Shown here: in pieces, positions 20,185 to 29,252 of the stretch | Numbering within the stretch: position 1 is the first letter of the stretch | How the letters are laid out: each line of letters begins with the position of its first letter | Assembly: GCA_002725995.1 (NCBI GenBank) | Contig: PBRQ01000037.1 | Location: 54,861 to 118,860 of the forward strand | Length of the DNA: 64,000 bases | Source of the DNA: Gammaproteobacteria bacterium | GTDB taxonomy: Bacteria; Pseudomonadota; Gammaproteobacteria; Pseudomonadales; Azotimanducaceae | Direction of reading: 5' to 3' | Position numbers and translations under genes: made by a program | Notes under the pieces: model-generated | Told to the model about the DNA's origin: nothing | Databases searched by the model: none | What the model saw: only the letters and a program-made list of their open reading frames with translations

Positions 20185-21018
20185 ATTAGTCAGCCAGAGA
20201 ATGAAAAGTTCAGTCTGCCAGGCGTCAAACATGTCATCACTGTCGCATCAGGCAAGGGAGGCGTTGGAAAATCAACTGTTGCAGCAAATCTCGCACTTGC
20301 CCTGCTGGCCGAAGGTCATGCCTGCGGGCTTCTGGATGCAGATATATACGGTCCGAGTGTTGGGATAGTGATGGGCGTGGCCGAGGATACGAAACCGGAA
20401 ATTCAGGGTGAGATGTTGGTTCCTGTCACTGCCCATGGTTTGCAGTGCATGTCGATGAGTTTTCTTGCTTCCGATCGTACGCCGGCAGTTTGGCGTGGAC
20501 CCATGGCTGCGGGTGCATTGCAGCAGTTACTGACACAGACGATTTGGCAGGATATCGAATATCTGGTCGTGGACATGCCGCCGGGAACCGGTGATATTCA
20601 ACTAACACTTGCCCAGAGAGTGCCGATTGATGGGGCGATAGTGGTCACCACTCCCCAGGATATTGCTTTGCTTGATGCCCGAAAAGGAATTGAAATGTTC
20701 CGCAGGGTTGAAGTACCGGTTCTTGGCATCGTCGAAAATATGAGTACCCATATTTGTTCCAGTTGTGGTCATGAGGAAGCAATATTTGGTACCGATGGTG
20801 GAGAGAAGATTGCCAGGGAGTATGGTACGAAACTCTTGACCCAGCTGCCGCTATCGCTTTCGGTTCGAGAGCAGATCGATGCCGGAAAGCCAACCCTCGT
20901 CGCAGAGCCCGAAGCGGATGTGAGCCAGATGTTCAGGCATCTGGCGAGACAGGTTGTTGAGAGCATCACGGTATCTGGCGCTTCTGCCGGGCCAAGAATT
21001 ACTGTTGTAGACGACTAG
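20185..21018 (+). CDS. apbC: Mrp/ApbC family Fe-S carrier ATPase with a non-standard start codon
   Basis: P-loop ATPase (ParA/MinD-like) with the deviant Walker A SGKGGVGKST, the DADIYGPSVG motif, DMPPGTGD, and the C-terminal pair CSSCG that holds the bridging cluster. It carries Fe-S clusters. The track ORF starts at GTG 20368, after the P-loop, so it cannot be the true start. Upstream in frame there is no ATG, GTG or TTG before the TAA at 20179. The candidates are ATT at 20185, seven bases after GAGAGGG, or CTG at 20215. ATT gives about 277 residues. The N-terminal MIP18-like domain of longer Mrp proteins is absent. Confidence 0.87.
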   Translation: MSQPENEKFSLPGVKHVITVASGKGGVGKSTVAANLALALLAEGHACGLLDADIYGPSVGIVMGVAEDTKPEIQGEMLVPVTAHGLQCMSMSFLASDRTPAVWRGPMAAGALQQLLTQTIWQDIEYLVVDMPPGTGDIQLTLAQRVPIDGAIVVTTPQDIALLDARKGIEMFRRVEVPVLGIVENMSTHICSSCGHEEAIFGTDGGEKIAREYGTKLLTQLPLSLSVREQIDAGKPTLVAEPEADVSQMFRHLARQVVESITVSGASAGPRITVVDD

Positions 21019-21039
21019 TCGGGAAAGGAGTGAGAGCCA

Positions 21040-21606
21040 ATGTCAATTAAATCAGACCGGTGGATTCGGAAAATGTCGGAGCAGGAGCAGATGATTAGAC
21101 CATTTGAGCCTGGCCAGGTACGGGAATCTGATGGCAACCGGGTGATTTCATACGGTACCTCCAGCTATGGGTACGATGTTCGGTGTTCGGAAGATTTTAA
21201 GGTATTTACCAACGTTTTTTCCGCGACGGTGGACCCCAAAGCGTTTGACGAAAAAAGTTTCGTGGATGTAAAAGGCGATGTATGTGTTATTCCTCCGAAC
21301 TCATTTGCCCTCGCGCGTACCGTCGAGTATTTCAGGATACCGCGAAGTGTGCTGACAATTTGCCTGGGTAAATCTACCTACGCGCGCTGCGGCATTATCG
21401 TCAACGTGACGCCGCTAGAGCCCGAGTGGGAAGGACATGTCACGCTTGAGTTTTCCAATACCACGAATCTGCCTGCACGAATTTATGCCAACGAGGGCGT
21501 GGCTCAGATGCTCTTTTTCCAATCGGATGAAGTTTGTGAAACTTCCTATGCGGATCGGGGAGGCAAATACCAGGGCCAGACCGGGGTTACTTTGCCGAAG
21601 GCATGA
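21040..21606 (+). CDS. dcd: dCTP deaminase
   Basis: This 188-residue homotrimeric enzyme converts dCTP to dUTP for thymidylate synthesis. The conserved regions are [15 protein letters not shown], the catalytic stretch [28 protein letters not shown] and the C-terminal lid [13 protein letters not shown]. It follows apbC by 21 bp, so the two are probably one transcript. Both genes are often paired in gammaproteobacteria. Confidence 0.97.
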   Translation: MSIKSDRWIRKMSEQEQMIRPFEPGQVRESDGNRVISYGTSSYGYDVRCSEDFKVFTNVFSATVDPKAFDEKSFVDVKGDVCVIPPNSFALARTVEYFRIPRSVLTICLGKSTYARCGIIVNVTPLEPEWEGHVTLEFSNTTNLPARIYANEGVAQMLFFQSDEVCETSYADRGGKYQGQTGVTLPKA

Positions 21607-21865
21607 ACTAGGTTGCTCAATCAATTATAGAAAAAGGACAAAAACTTACTAGCCTTAACCTTACGATCGAAAACCTCACCACCCCGATGATGTAGTAAGT
21701 TGTGGTGAATTCGCGAGCTGAATCAGTCTGCTAAATCATTCCTGATATTTACGATAGCCCCTTGCTGTACATCGGATTGAATGGCCTGGTATCTGATCTT
21801 ATGTGGTATTGGCCAACCAATCCTAACTACTGAATTTCTTCAAATTAGCATCAGGTCAAAGCTAG

Positions 21866-22579
21866 CTACTCAAGACCCTGGACCTGTTGACTGCCAAACT
21901 GGGCTTCCTTGAGCAGCAGCTCAAAGCCTTTACCATCCTTTTCTGTTTGTAGCAGGCGTATCAGCAGAAATTCGTAATCTGGTGCCAGCCAAAAAGTAGT
22001 GGATCTTCCTCCATTCTTTCGGATTCGGATAGCTTTCACCGTCTTGATTCTACCCACCGGTGTATCAATGAATTCTTCGCCTGTGATCTCGAAATTGTAG
22101 GTCTTGATTCGTCCGTTATCAGCTACCTGGTAGTTCAGGTCCGGCCAGGATTGCCCTTTCTTCAGCGCATGTTTAAGGTCCTCACGCATTCTGTATTGGT
22201 ACGAGAGCTTGTCCAGGATTCCCTTGGTTGCTTCTATTTCCCACTCACCCTGTTCGCTTACTACTTTCCCTGTCTGCCGGTCAAAAGTAAGCGTAGTATC
22301 CCGGTTTTTGCCTATTCCCGTTCGCTTATAGTCATACTCAAGTGGCAAAGGGTACTGATCGTGCAATTCAAAAATGCTCTTTTCAAACACGGAGACAAAA
22401 AATGATTGCGCCGTAGAAGAGAGCTGGTATTTGCCGTTCTCGATTCTTTTGAGCTCACGAATCCCCACTGCGCTCACCGGCAATCCCTTGTAGTCTGCCT
22501 TATACACTGCACGAAAAGGTATTGGCTCGGCCGCCAGCCGGACAGAATCCATGAGGCAAAGGAGAATTAAAGTGACCAT
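21866..22579 (-). CDS. DUF3108 domain-containing exported protein
   Basis: This protein has about 237 residues from ATG 22579, with an N-terminal signal segment (MVTLILLCLMDSVRLAAEP) and a DUF3108-type beta-rich domain (FRAVYKADYKGLPVSAVGIRELK, then IKTVKAIRIRKNGGRSTTFWLAPDYEFLLIRL). The family is periplasmic and of unknown function, possibly lipid-binding by fold resemblance. The track start at 22726 overlaps the divergent gene at 22716 and would put 49 residues before the signal, so it is not used. A clear Shine-Dalgarno is lacking, so the start is uncertain. Confidence 0.8.
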   Translation of the reverse strand: MVTLILLCLMDSVRLAAEPIPFRAVYKADYKGLPVSAVGIRELKRIENGKYQLSSTAQSFFVSVFEKSIFELHDQYPLPLEYDYKRTGIGKNRDTTLTFDRQTGKVVSEQGEWEIEATKGILDKLSYQYRMREDLKHALKKGQSWPDLNYQVADNGRIKTYNFEITGEEFIDTPVGRIKTVKAIRIRKNGGRSTTFWLAPDYEFLLIRLLQTEKDGKGFELLLKEAQFGSQQVQGLE

Positions 22580-22715
22580 TGAAGCTGTGCGTATGATAGT
22601 GAGTTTTTGTCCGAAAGATGAAACCGAGCAGGCTAGTTCTTGTAAATGGGCAGCCAGTCTATGACAATCCCATTTTTCCAGATATAGATTCTCGTATTTA
22701 AGCAATGTCTGCGTT

Positions 22716-23813
22716 TTGATCTCCACAAGAAGAAAGATAGCTGTTATTGGCAGAAGTTCCCCTGTTTTTCGCCTTTTTGTCTTTGTATTTCTCTGTTTTG
22801 AGGCTGAATTTGCCTGGTCTCTGCCAGTTGAAGACCTTTATATGGCAGAGGTGCTGGTGGTTAGCGAGGAAGAAAGGCAACTGGTACGTGGTGCGCGGGC
22901 GGGTTTGCTGCAGGTCCTTGTCAGGGTTTCTGGTGGCAGGGAAGTCGAAAACAGCAGCCTGATAGCCGCCTCTCTTCGAAAGCCAGAAGTCTACTACTAC
23001 CAATACAGTTATGAATCCACTGACAAGACCTTACAAATTGGTGATGAGGTAGTGCCAGCGCAACTGCTTCGAATACACTTTGAGCCGAGTGCGGTAGCAA
23101 AGCTGCTGCGTCGGGCCGGGTTCCCTGTTTGGGGGAGCAATCGTCCCGGCGTATTGCTATGGATTGCTCTCAGTGATGATGATGGGCGCCGAATCCTTTC
23201 CGGTGATGAAGTAAGTGAAATAACAAAAACATTACAGGATCAGGCACGGCTGCGTGGCTTACCCCTGCTGTTTCCGCTACTCGACCTGGAAGACTCCGCT
23301 TCGTTGTCCACTGCTGAGGTGTGGGGGGCATTTCTTGGCCGAATAGCTGATGCATCCGGACGTTACAATCTGGACTGCATACTCACGGGCAGGATTCAAA
23401 AGGATAGTGTTGGCCGCTGGAACGCCAACTGGTCATATCAAATAGACAAGGAGTGGCGAGTCACTGATTCGGTAACATTTGCTGAAGATAAAATGATTAG
23501 GTCGATCGTAGATAGGCTTGCGAATGAACTGGCTGAAAGGTATGCCATTGATTCATCACACAGCCACGTAACCATCAGAATTGAATCAATTGATAATCTA
23601 GAAGAGTATTCATCTGTCAGTAACTATCTAGAGTCCCTTGGGCCGGTGTTGGACAGTTCTGTGGTTCAGGTCGAGGGGGATGAAATTGAGTTCAAGCTTG
23701 ATACCGAAGGGCAGAATGAACAATTGATAGAGCTAATCCAGCTTGATGAAAAGATGGTTTTGCTGAGTGCCGATGAAGAAATGGAATTGCTTCATTATCG
23801 GTGGGTGAACTGA
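22716..23813 (+). CDS. DUF2066 domain-containing exported protein
   Basis: This protein of up to 365 residues has a signal-like segment (FRLFVFVFLCFEAEFAWS) followed by the DUF2066 domain (about 38-190; VEDLYMAEVLVVSEEERQLVRGARAGLLQVLVRVSGG). Function is unknown. In related genomes this family sits beside purM and hda. The only upstream standard start in frame is TTG 22716, with no obvious Shine-Dalgarno. Its end overlaps the next gene, suggesting an operon through to hda. Confidence 0.82.
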   Translation: MISTRRKIAVIGRSSPVFRLFVFVFLCFEAEFAWSLPVEDLYMAEVLVVSEEERQLVRGARAGLLQVLVRVSGGREVENSSLIAASLRKPEVYYYQYSYESTDKTLQIGDEVVPAQLLRIHFEPSAVAKLLRRAGFPVWGSNRPGVLLWIALSDDDGRRILSGDEVSEITKTLQDQARLRGLPLLFPLLDLEDSASLSTAEVWGAFLGRIADASGRYNLDCILTGRIQKDSVGRWNANWSYQIDKEWRVTDSVTFAEDKMIRSIVDRLANELAERYAIDSSHSHVTIRIESIDNLEEYSSVSNYLESLGPVLDSSVVQVEGDEIEFKLDTEGQNEQLIELIQLDEKMVLLSADEEMELLHYRWVN

Positions 23814-24394
23814 TCGTGAAATATATCGCGAACCCTCCCAATGCCATATCCATTTTTAGACTAATTGTCGTGTTGCCTATAGCCTTTGGCATCACTGGAG
23901 GCGAGTTTGCCATCAGCTTTGCGATTTTTGTTGTCGCAGCCATATCTGATGGTTTGGATGGTTTTCTTGCTAGGAGGTTTGGCTGGGAGACTGCTTTTGG
24001 CAAGGTCATAGATCCGGTGGCGGATAAACTCCTACTGTTGGTTACTACCATTACCCTTGCTCTTTCCGGGCACTTTCCAGTGATGGTTATGCTTTTGATG
24101 GTGGCAAAAGATCTTGCGGTTGTCTTGGGTGTGCTGGTCTATACGGCATTAGCCGGGTTTCCGGAGTTACGCCCGATTGCCGTCGGTAAGGTCACGACGG
24201 TTTTGCAACTGGTGCTAATTGGTTATGTCTTGCTGACACTGGCTGTAGAAATACCCCTCAACCATTTAGTCACGCCAGTATTGATCTGGATTGTTGTTGT
24301 CACCACGATACTTGATGGCTGCGGCTACCTCTGGTTGTGGACTGGTAAACTGGTACGGGATCCGCGCTGGCTTGCCGGGGAGGCAAACGCATGA
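23801..24394 (+). CDS. CDP-alcohol phosphatidyltransferase family membrane protein
   Basis: This membrane enzyme of 197 residues (192 from GTG 23816) has several predicted helices and the complete family signature D-G-x2-A-R-x8-G-x3-D-x3-D in DGFLARRFGWETAFGKVIDPVAD. Such enzymes move a phosphatidyl group from CDP-diacylglycerol to an alcohol. The sequence most resembles phosphatidylglycerophosphate synthase, but whether this is the housekeeping PgsA cannot be settled here. GTG 23816, next to the DUF2066 stop, may be the real start. The 3' end overlaps the next gene by four bases. Confidence 0.85.
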   Translation: MGELIVKYIANPPNAISIFRLIVVLPIAFGITGGEFAISFAIFVVAAISDGLDGFLARRFGWETAFGKVIDPVADKLLLLVTTITLALSGHFPVMVMLLMVAKDLAVVLGVLVYTALAGFPELRPIAVGKVTTVLQLVLIGYVLLTLAVEIPLNHLVTPVLIWIVVVTTILDGCGYLWLWTGKLVRDPRWLAGEANA

Positions 24395-25440
24395 GCACGC
24401 TTGAGAAGACGTTTGCCCTGCTATTGCTGGTTGCAGCCCTGTTTGCAATCTATCTGCTACAGCCAATTTTGATGCCGTTCCTGGTTGGAATTGCGTTGGC
24501 GTATCTTGGAGACCCCATAGTCGATCGGCTTGAGACGTACGGTTTAAGCAGGGTCATTGGTGTTCTCATTGTATTTCTGGTTTTTCTGATGGTATTCGCC
24601 GGCGCTTTACTGATAGTGATGCCCATACTTGTTCGTGAAACCGGTGCCTTGATTCGGGATATACCCGCCTTCATTGCCTGGCTTCAGCAGACTATAAGTC
24701 CATATGTTGTTGATGCCTTCGATGTCGATCCATTTGACTTTAACATGGACTCCCTGAAGAAAAGGATCACCTCAGACTGGCAGGAAACTGGTGGTATTGT
24801 CGGTCAGATACTATCCAAAGTAACAGCTTCGGGCGTTGCATTGCTGGCCACGATAGCCAACCTCGCACTTACCCTAGTCGTCGCCTTCTATATGCTCCGG
24901 GACTGGGACAAAGTCATGCTTCGAATTGGGGAAATGATTCCGCGTGACCTTGTCGACAGGGTGGTAGGCCTGTTGACTGAATGCGATGAAGTCCTCAGCG
25001 CATTTCTTCGTGGACAGATGCTGATAATGATCCTGCTCGGTTGTATCTATGCCATGGGTTTGACCCTGGTTGGATTGAAACTCGCCTTCCTTATAGGAAT
25101 GGTGGCCGGGCTCGCAAGTATCGTTCCCTACCTTGGGTTTTTCATTGGCATTATTGCAGCCTCACTGGCGGCTTTGTTTCAGTTTCAGGATGCGATTCAT
25201 TTGCTTTATGTAGGGGTTACCTTTGGATTTGGGCAAATGATTGAAGGTATGGTTCTGACGCCTTGGCTGGTGGGTGACAGAATTGGATTGCATCCTGTGG
25301 CCGTAATTTTTGCCGTATTGGCGGGCGGGCAGCTATTTGGATTTATTGGTGTGCTCCTTGCCCTTCCCGTGGCTGCTGTGGTTATGGTTTTTGTTCGTCA
25401 CCTGCACCTCAGCTATATCAACAGTGAGTACTATGAATAA
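24391..25440 (+). CDS. AI-2E/PerM family membrane protein
   Basis: This 349-residue protein has the family's pattern of paired N-terminal helices (about 8-30, 55-80), a soluble segment (about 90-145), then further helices with AFLRGQMLIMILLGCIYAMGLTLVGLKLAFLIGMVAGLASIVPYLGFFIG. Members include exporters of small molecules and Na+/H+ antiporters, so the name does not define a substrate. It lies just upstream of hda, as PerM homologues do in Pseudomonas. Its last codons overlap the hda start. Confidence 0.88.
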   Translation: MSTLEKTFALLLLVAALFAIYLLQPILMPFLVGIALAYLGDPIVDRLETYGLSRVIGVLIVFLVFLMVFAGALLIVMPILVRETGALIRDIPAFIAWLQQTISPYVVDAFDVDPFDFNMDSLKKRITSDWQETGGIVGQILSKVTASGVALLATIANLALTLVVAFYMLRDWDKVMLRIGEMIPRDLVDRVVGLLTECDEVLSAFLRGQMLIMILLGCIYAMGLTLVGLKLAFLIGMVAGLASIVPYLGFFIGIIAASLAALFQFQDAIHLLYVGVTFGFGQMIEGMVLTPWLVGDRIGLHPVAVIFAVLAGGQLFGFIGVLLALPVAAVVMVFVRHLHLSYINSEYYE

Positions 25441-26092
25441 CCAGCTTGCCTTGAACATCGGCTTGCGGGATGAAGCAACCTTTTCGAATTTCATCGGCCG
25501 TGCCGGGGCGAAGATCCAGAGGAATGAGCGAATATCATACCTGTGGGGTCTCACCGGCAGTGGCAAATCACATCTGCTGCAGGCCATGTGTCACCATGTG
25601 AATCAAAGGGATCAGGTCTCAATTTATCTTCAGGGTCTTGCCAGTTATTCACCAAAGATATTGCACTCCCTGGAATCCATATCACTTATCTGTCTTGATG
25701 ATATTGATGAGGTGGTGGGGAATGAAGACTGGGAACTTGAACTTTTCCATCTAATTAACTCGGTCAAGGATGGAAGCGCCCGGCTGATAGTTTCAGCACC
25801 AGTGCCTTCAGCCAAGTTGAATGTCCGACTTCCGGATCTGACATCAAGGTTGCGCGCAGCGGTTGCGGTAGAGACAGATGTGCTTGATGACCAGGAGAAG
25901 CTCAGGGTACTAGAGCGAAGGGCTGCCAGCCGCGGCTTTGCACTAAATGAAGAAATAGCAAAATTTATTCTTGATCGCTCTCCCCGTGATATGCACCACT
26001 TGATCGAGTTGTTGGGAAAGCTGGAGGTGGAGACCTTGCGGCAACAAAAGAAGCTGACCATACCCTTCGTTAAAAAGACGCTTCAGCTATAG
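25433..26092 (+). CDS. hda: DnaA-related regulatory inactivator Hda
   Basis: This 219-residue DnaA-like AAA+ protein without the DNA-binding domain IV has Walker A GLTGSGKSHLLQAM, Walker B ICLDDIDEV and a sensor-2 region SPRDMHHLIELLGKLE. With the DNA-loaded sliding clamp it stimulates ATP hydrolysis by DnaA after initiation. The N-terminal NNQLALNIGLRD resembles the clamp-binding QLxL motif. The track ORF begins at 25310 inside the PerM gene. ATG 25433 puts the clamp motif at the N-terminus and is preferred. Confidence 0.94.
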   Translation: MNNQLALNIGLRDEATFSNFIGRAGAKIQRNERISYLWGLTGSGKSHLLQAMCHHVNQRDQVSIYLQGLASYSPKILHSLESISLICLDDIDEVVGNEDWELELFHLINSVKDGSARLIVSAPVPSAKLNVRLPDLTSRLRAAVAVETDVLDDQEKLRVLERRAASRGFALNEEIAKFILDRSPRDMHHLIELLGKLEVETLRQQKKLTIPFVKKTLQL

Positions 26093-26095
26093 CGA

Positions 26096-27184
26096 ATGAA
26101 GATATTGTTTACAGGTGGTGGTACGGCGGGTCATGTAACGCCGAACGTCGCGCTTATTGAGAAATTTCAGCAGGCCAACTGGGACTGCATCTATGTTGGT
26201 TCAACCAGGGGTATTGAAAGAGAGATAGTTGCAGGTCTGAATATCCCTTACTATGCGATTGCCTCAGGAAAACTGAGGCGTTATTTTGACTGGAAAAATT
26301 TCGTTGACCCTATTTTTATTCTATGGGGAATGCTACAAAGCCTCTTGATTTGTCTTCAGGAGCGCCCTGGATGCGTCTTTTCGAAGGGTGGATTTGTGGC
26401 TGTGCCGGTTGTTTTTGCAGCCTGGGTTTGCCGAATTCCGGTGGTCTGTCATGAATCGGACGTGACCCCAGGGCTGGCGAACAGGCTCTGTTTTCCGTTT
26501 GCCAGGAGGATATGCCTCAATTTTGAGGAAACCAGACGATACTTGCCAGACGGCACTGAGGCGGCAGGGAAGGCAACGGTTACAGGTACCCCCATCAGGA
26601 AGTCATTGCGTGAAGGGAGTGCCGAGCGGGGTAAAGCGTTCCTAGGAATTAGCAGCGGCGAGACCATTGTTCTGGTTTTTGGTGGTAGTCTGGGTGCTGC
26701 TGCAATAAACCAGCAGGTGAGAAATGCAATGACTTCCCTGCTGAACAAATACGTCATAGTGCATGTCGTTGGTGCCGGCAACATTGACGAATCCCGTTCC
26801 TCGAATCGACGATATATTCAAAAAGAATTTTTATTGGATGAGTTTGGGGATGTGCTGGCGGCTGCAGACCTTGTTATTGCCAGGGCGGGTGCAAACACAA
26901 TTTATGAACTCCTGGCGATGCGAAAACCACATATTCTGATCCCCTTGTCTGCCAGGGCCAGCCGTGGAGATCAGTTGCAAAATGCACGTGCTTTCACGGA
27001 GGCGGGGTATAGCAGAATGATTGAAGAGGAAAATCTTGGCGATGAACTGTTTTTTAAGGAAATTGACAGTGTGTATAGGGGGCGGGCAGGTATTGTCAGT
27101 CGTCTGGAGGAATTTGAGGTCAAGGATAGTGTTTCGATGATCAATGACATGGTAAGAGGAATTGTCCGGGGGAAATTGCCATGA
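26096..27184 (+). CDS. MurG-like UDP-GlcNAc glycosyltransferase (GT28)
   Basis: This 362-residue GT-B protein has the N-terminal glycine-rich FTGGGTAGHVTPNVAL loop, FSKGGFVAVPVVFAAW, HESDVTPGLANRL and the C-terminal donor-binding VFGGSLGAAAINQ and ARAGANTIYELLA motifs. MurG adds GlcNAc to lipid I. The gene lies outside any dcw cluster, and motifs such as HVTPN and HESD..PGLANR resemble the second, Firmicute-type MurG group more than standard gammaproteobacterial MurG. It may be a second MurG or act on another lipid-linked sugar. It starts three bases after hda and overlaps the next gene. Confidence 0.82.
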   Translation: MKILFTGGGTAGHVTPNVALIEKFQQANWDCIYVGSTRGIEREIVAGLNIPYYAIASGKLRRYFDWKNFVDPIFILWGMLQSLLICLQERPGCVFSKGGFVAVPVVFAAWVCRIPVVCHESDVTPGLANRLCFPFARRICLNFEETRRYLPDGTEAAGKATVTGTPIRKSLREGSAERGKAFLGISSGETIVLVFGGSLGAAAINQQVRNAMTSLLNKYVIVHVVGAGNIDESRSSNRRYIQKEFLLDEFGDVLAAADLVIARAGANTIYELLAMRKPHILIPLSARASRGDQLQNARAFTEAGYSRMIEEENLGDELFFKEIDSVYRGRAGIVSRLEEFEVKDSVSMINDMVRGIVRGKLP

Positions 27185-28605
27185 TCACACACCTGCTGAT
27201 ATTGATTGCAGCCGTTTCGATATTGGATGTTGCTGCAGATGAGAAAGATGAAGTATTAGGTTACCTGGATCGCCAAGGATTTGAAAATGCTGAACTGGCC
27301 GGGAAGATATGGGATTACGCGGAACTGGGTTATCTGGAAACTCAGAGCTCAGCCCTGCTGCAATCAAAACTGGTTGAGGCCGGGTTTGAGGTAACCAGGG
27401 GTGTTGCTGGGTTACCGACTGCTTTTATGGCCAGCTTTGGTGAGGGAGAGCCGGTGGTTGGTATTCTTGCTGAATTTGATGCGTTGCCGGGAATTTCCCA
27501 GTCGACATCCCCCGTCAGGGACATTCTTGAGGGTCAGCCAAATGGGCACGCCTGTGGGCACCACCTGTTTGGTACTGGTTCGGTGGCAGCGGCTCTTGCG
27601 CTAAAGCACTGGATGGAAGTCGAGAATGTCAAAGGTACGGTCAGGCTTTATGGCACGCCCGCTGAAGAGGGAGGTTCCGGAAAGGTTTACATGGTTCGCG
27701 CGGGTTTGTTCAAGGATGTCGATACCGTCCTGCACTGGCATCCGTCAAATAGAAATGCAGCCAATCCAGCGACCAGCCTCGCGAACAAATCTACACGTTT
27801 CAGCTTCAAGGGAGTTTCATCTCATGCTGCTGCTGCTCCGGAGCGGGGCCGTTCCGCTTTGGATGCGGTCGAGGTGATGAACTATATGATCAACATGATG
27901 CGTGAGCATGTCCCGCAGGAAACCAGGATTCACTATGTGATAACCAAAGGCGGGGAGGCACCAAATGTCGTGCCTGACCTGGCAGAGGTTTATTACTATG
28001 TTCGTCATCCAGATGCTCGAGAACTGTTGCAAATCTGGGACAGGGTAATGACCGTGGCCGAGGCGGCCGCGATGGGGACAGGGACCCAGGTCGAAGCCGA
28101 GACCATGCATGGGAATCATTCACTGCTGCCTAACGAGTCGCTGGCTCAGGTGATGTATAAGAATTTGGAGCGCGTCGGTGGTTATTCCTACAGTGAAGAA
28201 GAGCAGGTATTTGCGCAGACCATCAATCAATCCTTTGGTCTGGAGGAAAGTTATCTTGGTATGGAATCGAAGGTGTTGCCCTTTGAAATGGTGCACGGGA
28301 AGGGGTCGACTGATGTCGGCGATGTAAGCTGGGTAGTTCCCACGACGGGGCTCAGAACAGCGACCTGGGTACCTGGTACAACGGCGCACAGTTGGCAGGC
28401 CATTGCTGCGGGTGGAACATCCATTGGTTTCAAAGGCATGCAAGTCGCCGCTAAAACGCTGGCACTGACGGCAATGGATCTGTTTCGAAATATGGAACTT
28501 ATCGATATGGCAAAGAAAGAACTGTTGGAAAGACGTGGTAAGGACTTTCAGTACAAGGCGCTGCTGGGCGATAGGGAACCGCCGCTTGATTATAGATTGC
28601 CCTGA
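27181..28605 (+). CDS. M20 family amidohydrolase/peptidase, AbgB-like, exported
   Basis: This 474-residue metallohydrolase has a short signal peptide (about 1-19), metal-site motifs NGHACGHHLFG, EEGGSGK and LHWHPS, and the lid-domain stretch FSFKGVSSHAAAAPERGRSALDAVEVMN. It is closest to p-aminobenzoyl-glutamate hydrolase subunit B and related amidohydrolases. The true substrate is unknown. Its ATG overlaps the MurG-like stop (ATGA), so the two are co-translated, which is unusual for a folate-fragment hydrolase. Confidence 0.84.
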   Translation: MITHLLILIAAVSILDVAADEKDEVLGYLDRQGFENAELAGKIWDYAELGYLETQSSALLQSKLVEAGFEVTRGVAGLPTAFMASFGEGEPVVGILAEFDALPGISQSTSPVRDILEGQPNGHACGHHLFGTGSVAAALALKHWMEVENVKGTVRLYGTPAEEGGSGKVYMVRAGLFKDVDTVLHWHPSNRNAANPATSLANKSTRFSFKGVSSHAAAAPERGRSALDAVEVMNYMINMMREHVPQETRIHYVITKGGEAPNVVPDLAEVYYYVRHPDARELLQIWDRVMTVAEAAAMGTGTQVEAETMHGNHSLLPNESLAQVMYKNLERVGGYSYSEEEQVFAQTINQSFGLEESYLGMESKVLPFEMVHGKGSTDVGDVSWVVPTTGLRTATWVPGTTAHSWQAIAAGGTSIGFKGMQVAAKTLALTAMDLFRNMELIDMAKKELLERRGKDFQYKALLGDREPPLDYRLP

Positions 28606-28628
28606 TGAGAAAACTCTCCCATTAGTCC

Positions 28629-28772
28629 AGAAAACAAGAATGGGTTCACTTCCCTCCGCTGGCTCCGGGTCCTCCGACTTCCCTCGCTTTCTCGCAAGCC
28701 CCTATTGGGTCTTGCTCCTCCCTCGGCGGTTCGCTTTAACTGCTGCGGTAAGAGAACCCATTCATGTTTTCT
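28629..28772. repeat. Hairpin element, copy A
   Basis: A 23-nt left arm (28629-28651, AGAAAACAAGAATGGGTTCA...) pairs with a right arm at 28750-28772, 21 of 23 positions matching. The ~98-nt interior shares the blocks CCTCCGCTGGCT (28653-28664) and TGGGTCTTGCTC (28706-28717) with copy B read on the other strand. It starts 24 bases after the M20 gene, so it could also end that transcript, although there is no T-run after the stem. No coding frame is supported. Confidence 0.75.
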
Positions 28773-29000
28773 TCAGCGTGGGTCGAAAGGAAGACCATAT
28801 TAATTTGAGGGATCACGACCAGGAACTTCCGTGTGGCAAACTTGAAATCGATCCATTGGATGCTGCTCCTCAAACATCCAACATGGGATGTGGCTACGAA
28901 TGGATACTTTGCTGAGGTCTCCCCCTTAGCAAAGGACGACTTCATATTGTGTTCTGGAAGAGGGTACACAACCGAAGTAGCGCTGATTAGGTGGGCAGAC

Positions 29001-29150
29001 AGATAATACTGATAGGTTCCTTTCACCGTAGCTCTAAAAGTGCAGCACCGAGCAATGAGCAAGACCCACAGGGGCGTGGGAAGATGCTAGGGCAGGCCAG
29101 CCCGGAGGGCCGCAAGCCAGCGGAGGAGAGAGAACCTATCAGTATTATCT
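29001..29150. repeat. Hairpin element, copy B (inverted relative to copy A)
   Basis: Perfect 19-nt inverted arms AGATAATACTGATAGGTTC (29001-29019) and its complement at 29132-29150 enclose about 112 bases. On the minus strand the interior shows the same two 12-nt blocks as copy A, CCTCCGCTGGCT (29115-29126) and TGGGTCTTGCTC (29057-29068), at similar spacing (70 versus 65 bases end to end). The outer parts of the arms differ from copy A while staying complementary within the copy. Confidence 0.78.
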
Positions 29151-29252
29151 AGACACCTCTGATGTGAGGCGATTTTGAATGCCGATTGGTCTGTAGTCGG
29201 ACCTATTTCATCTTCTTTCGAGCCGTTTGTTTCATGGTTGTGGAAAAATCAG

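Noticed and set aside
28535-28915. 126-residue ORF after the M20 gene.
   Set aside because: It overlaps the end of the M20 gene and hairpin copy A, and its composition follows the repeat. There is no motif or ribosome site.
28629-29150. Integron attC sites.
   Set aside because: The paired elements have GGTTC/GAACC ends but no proper GTTRRRY/RYYYAAC pair, no integrase and no cassette ORFs.
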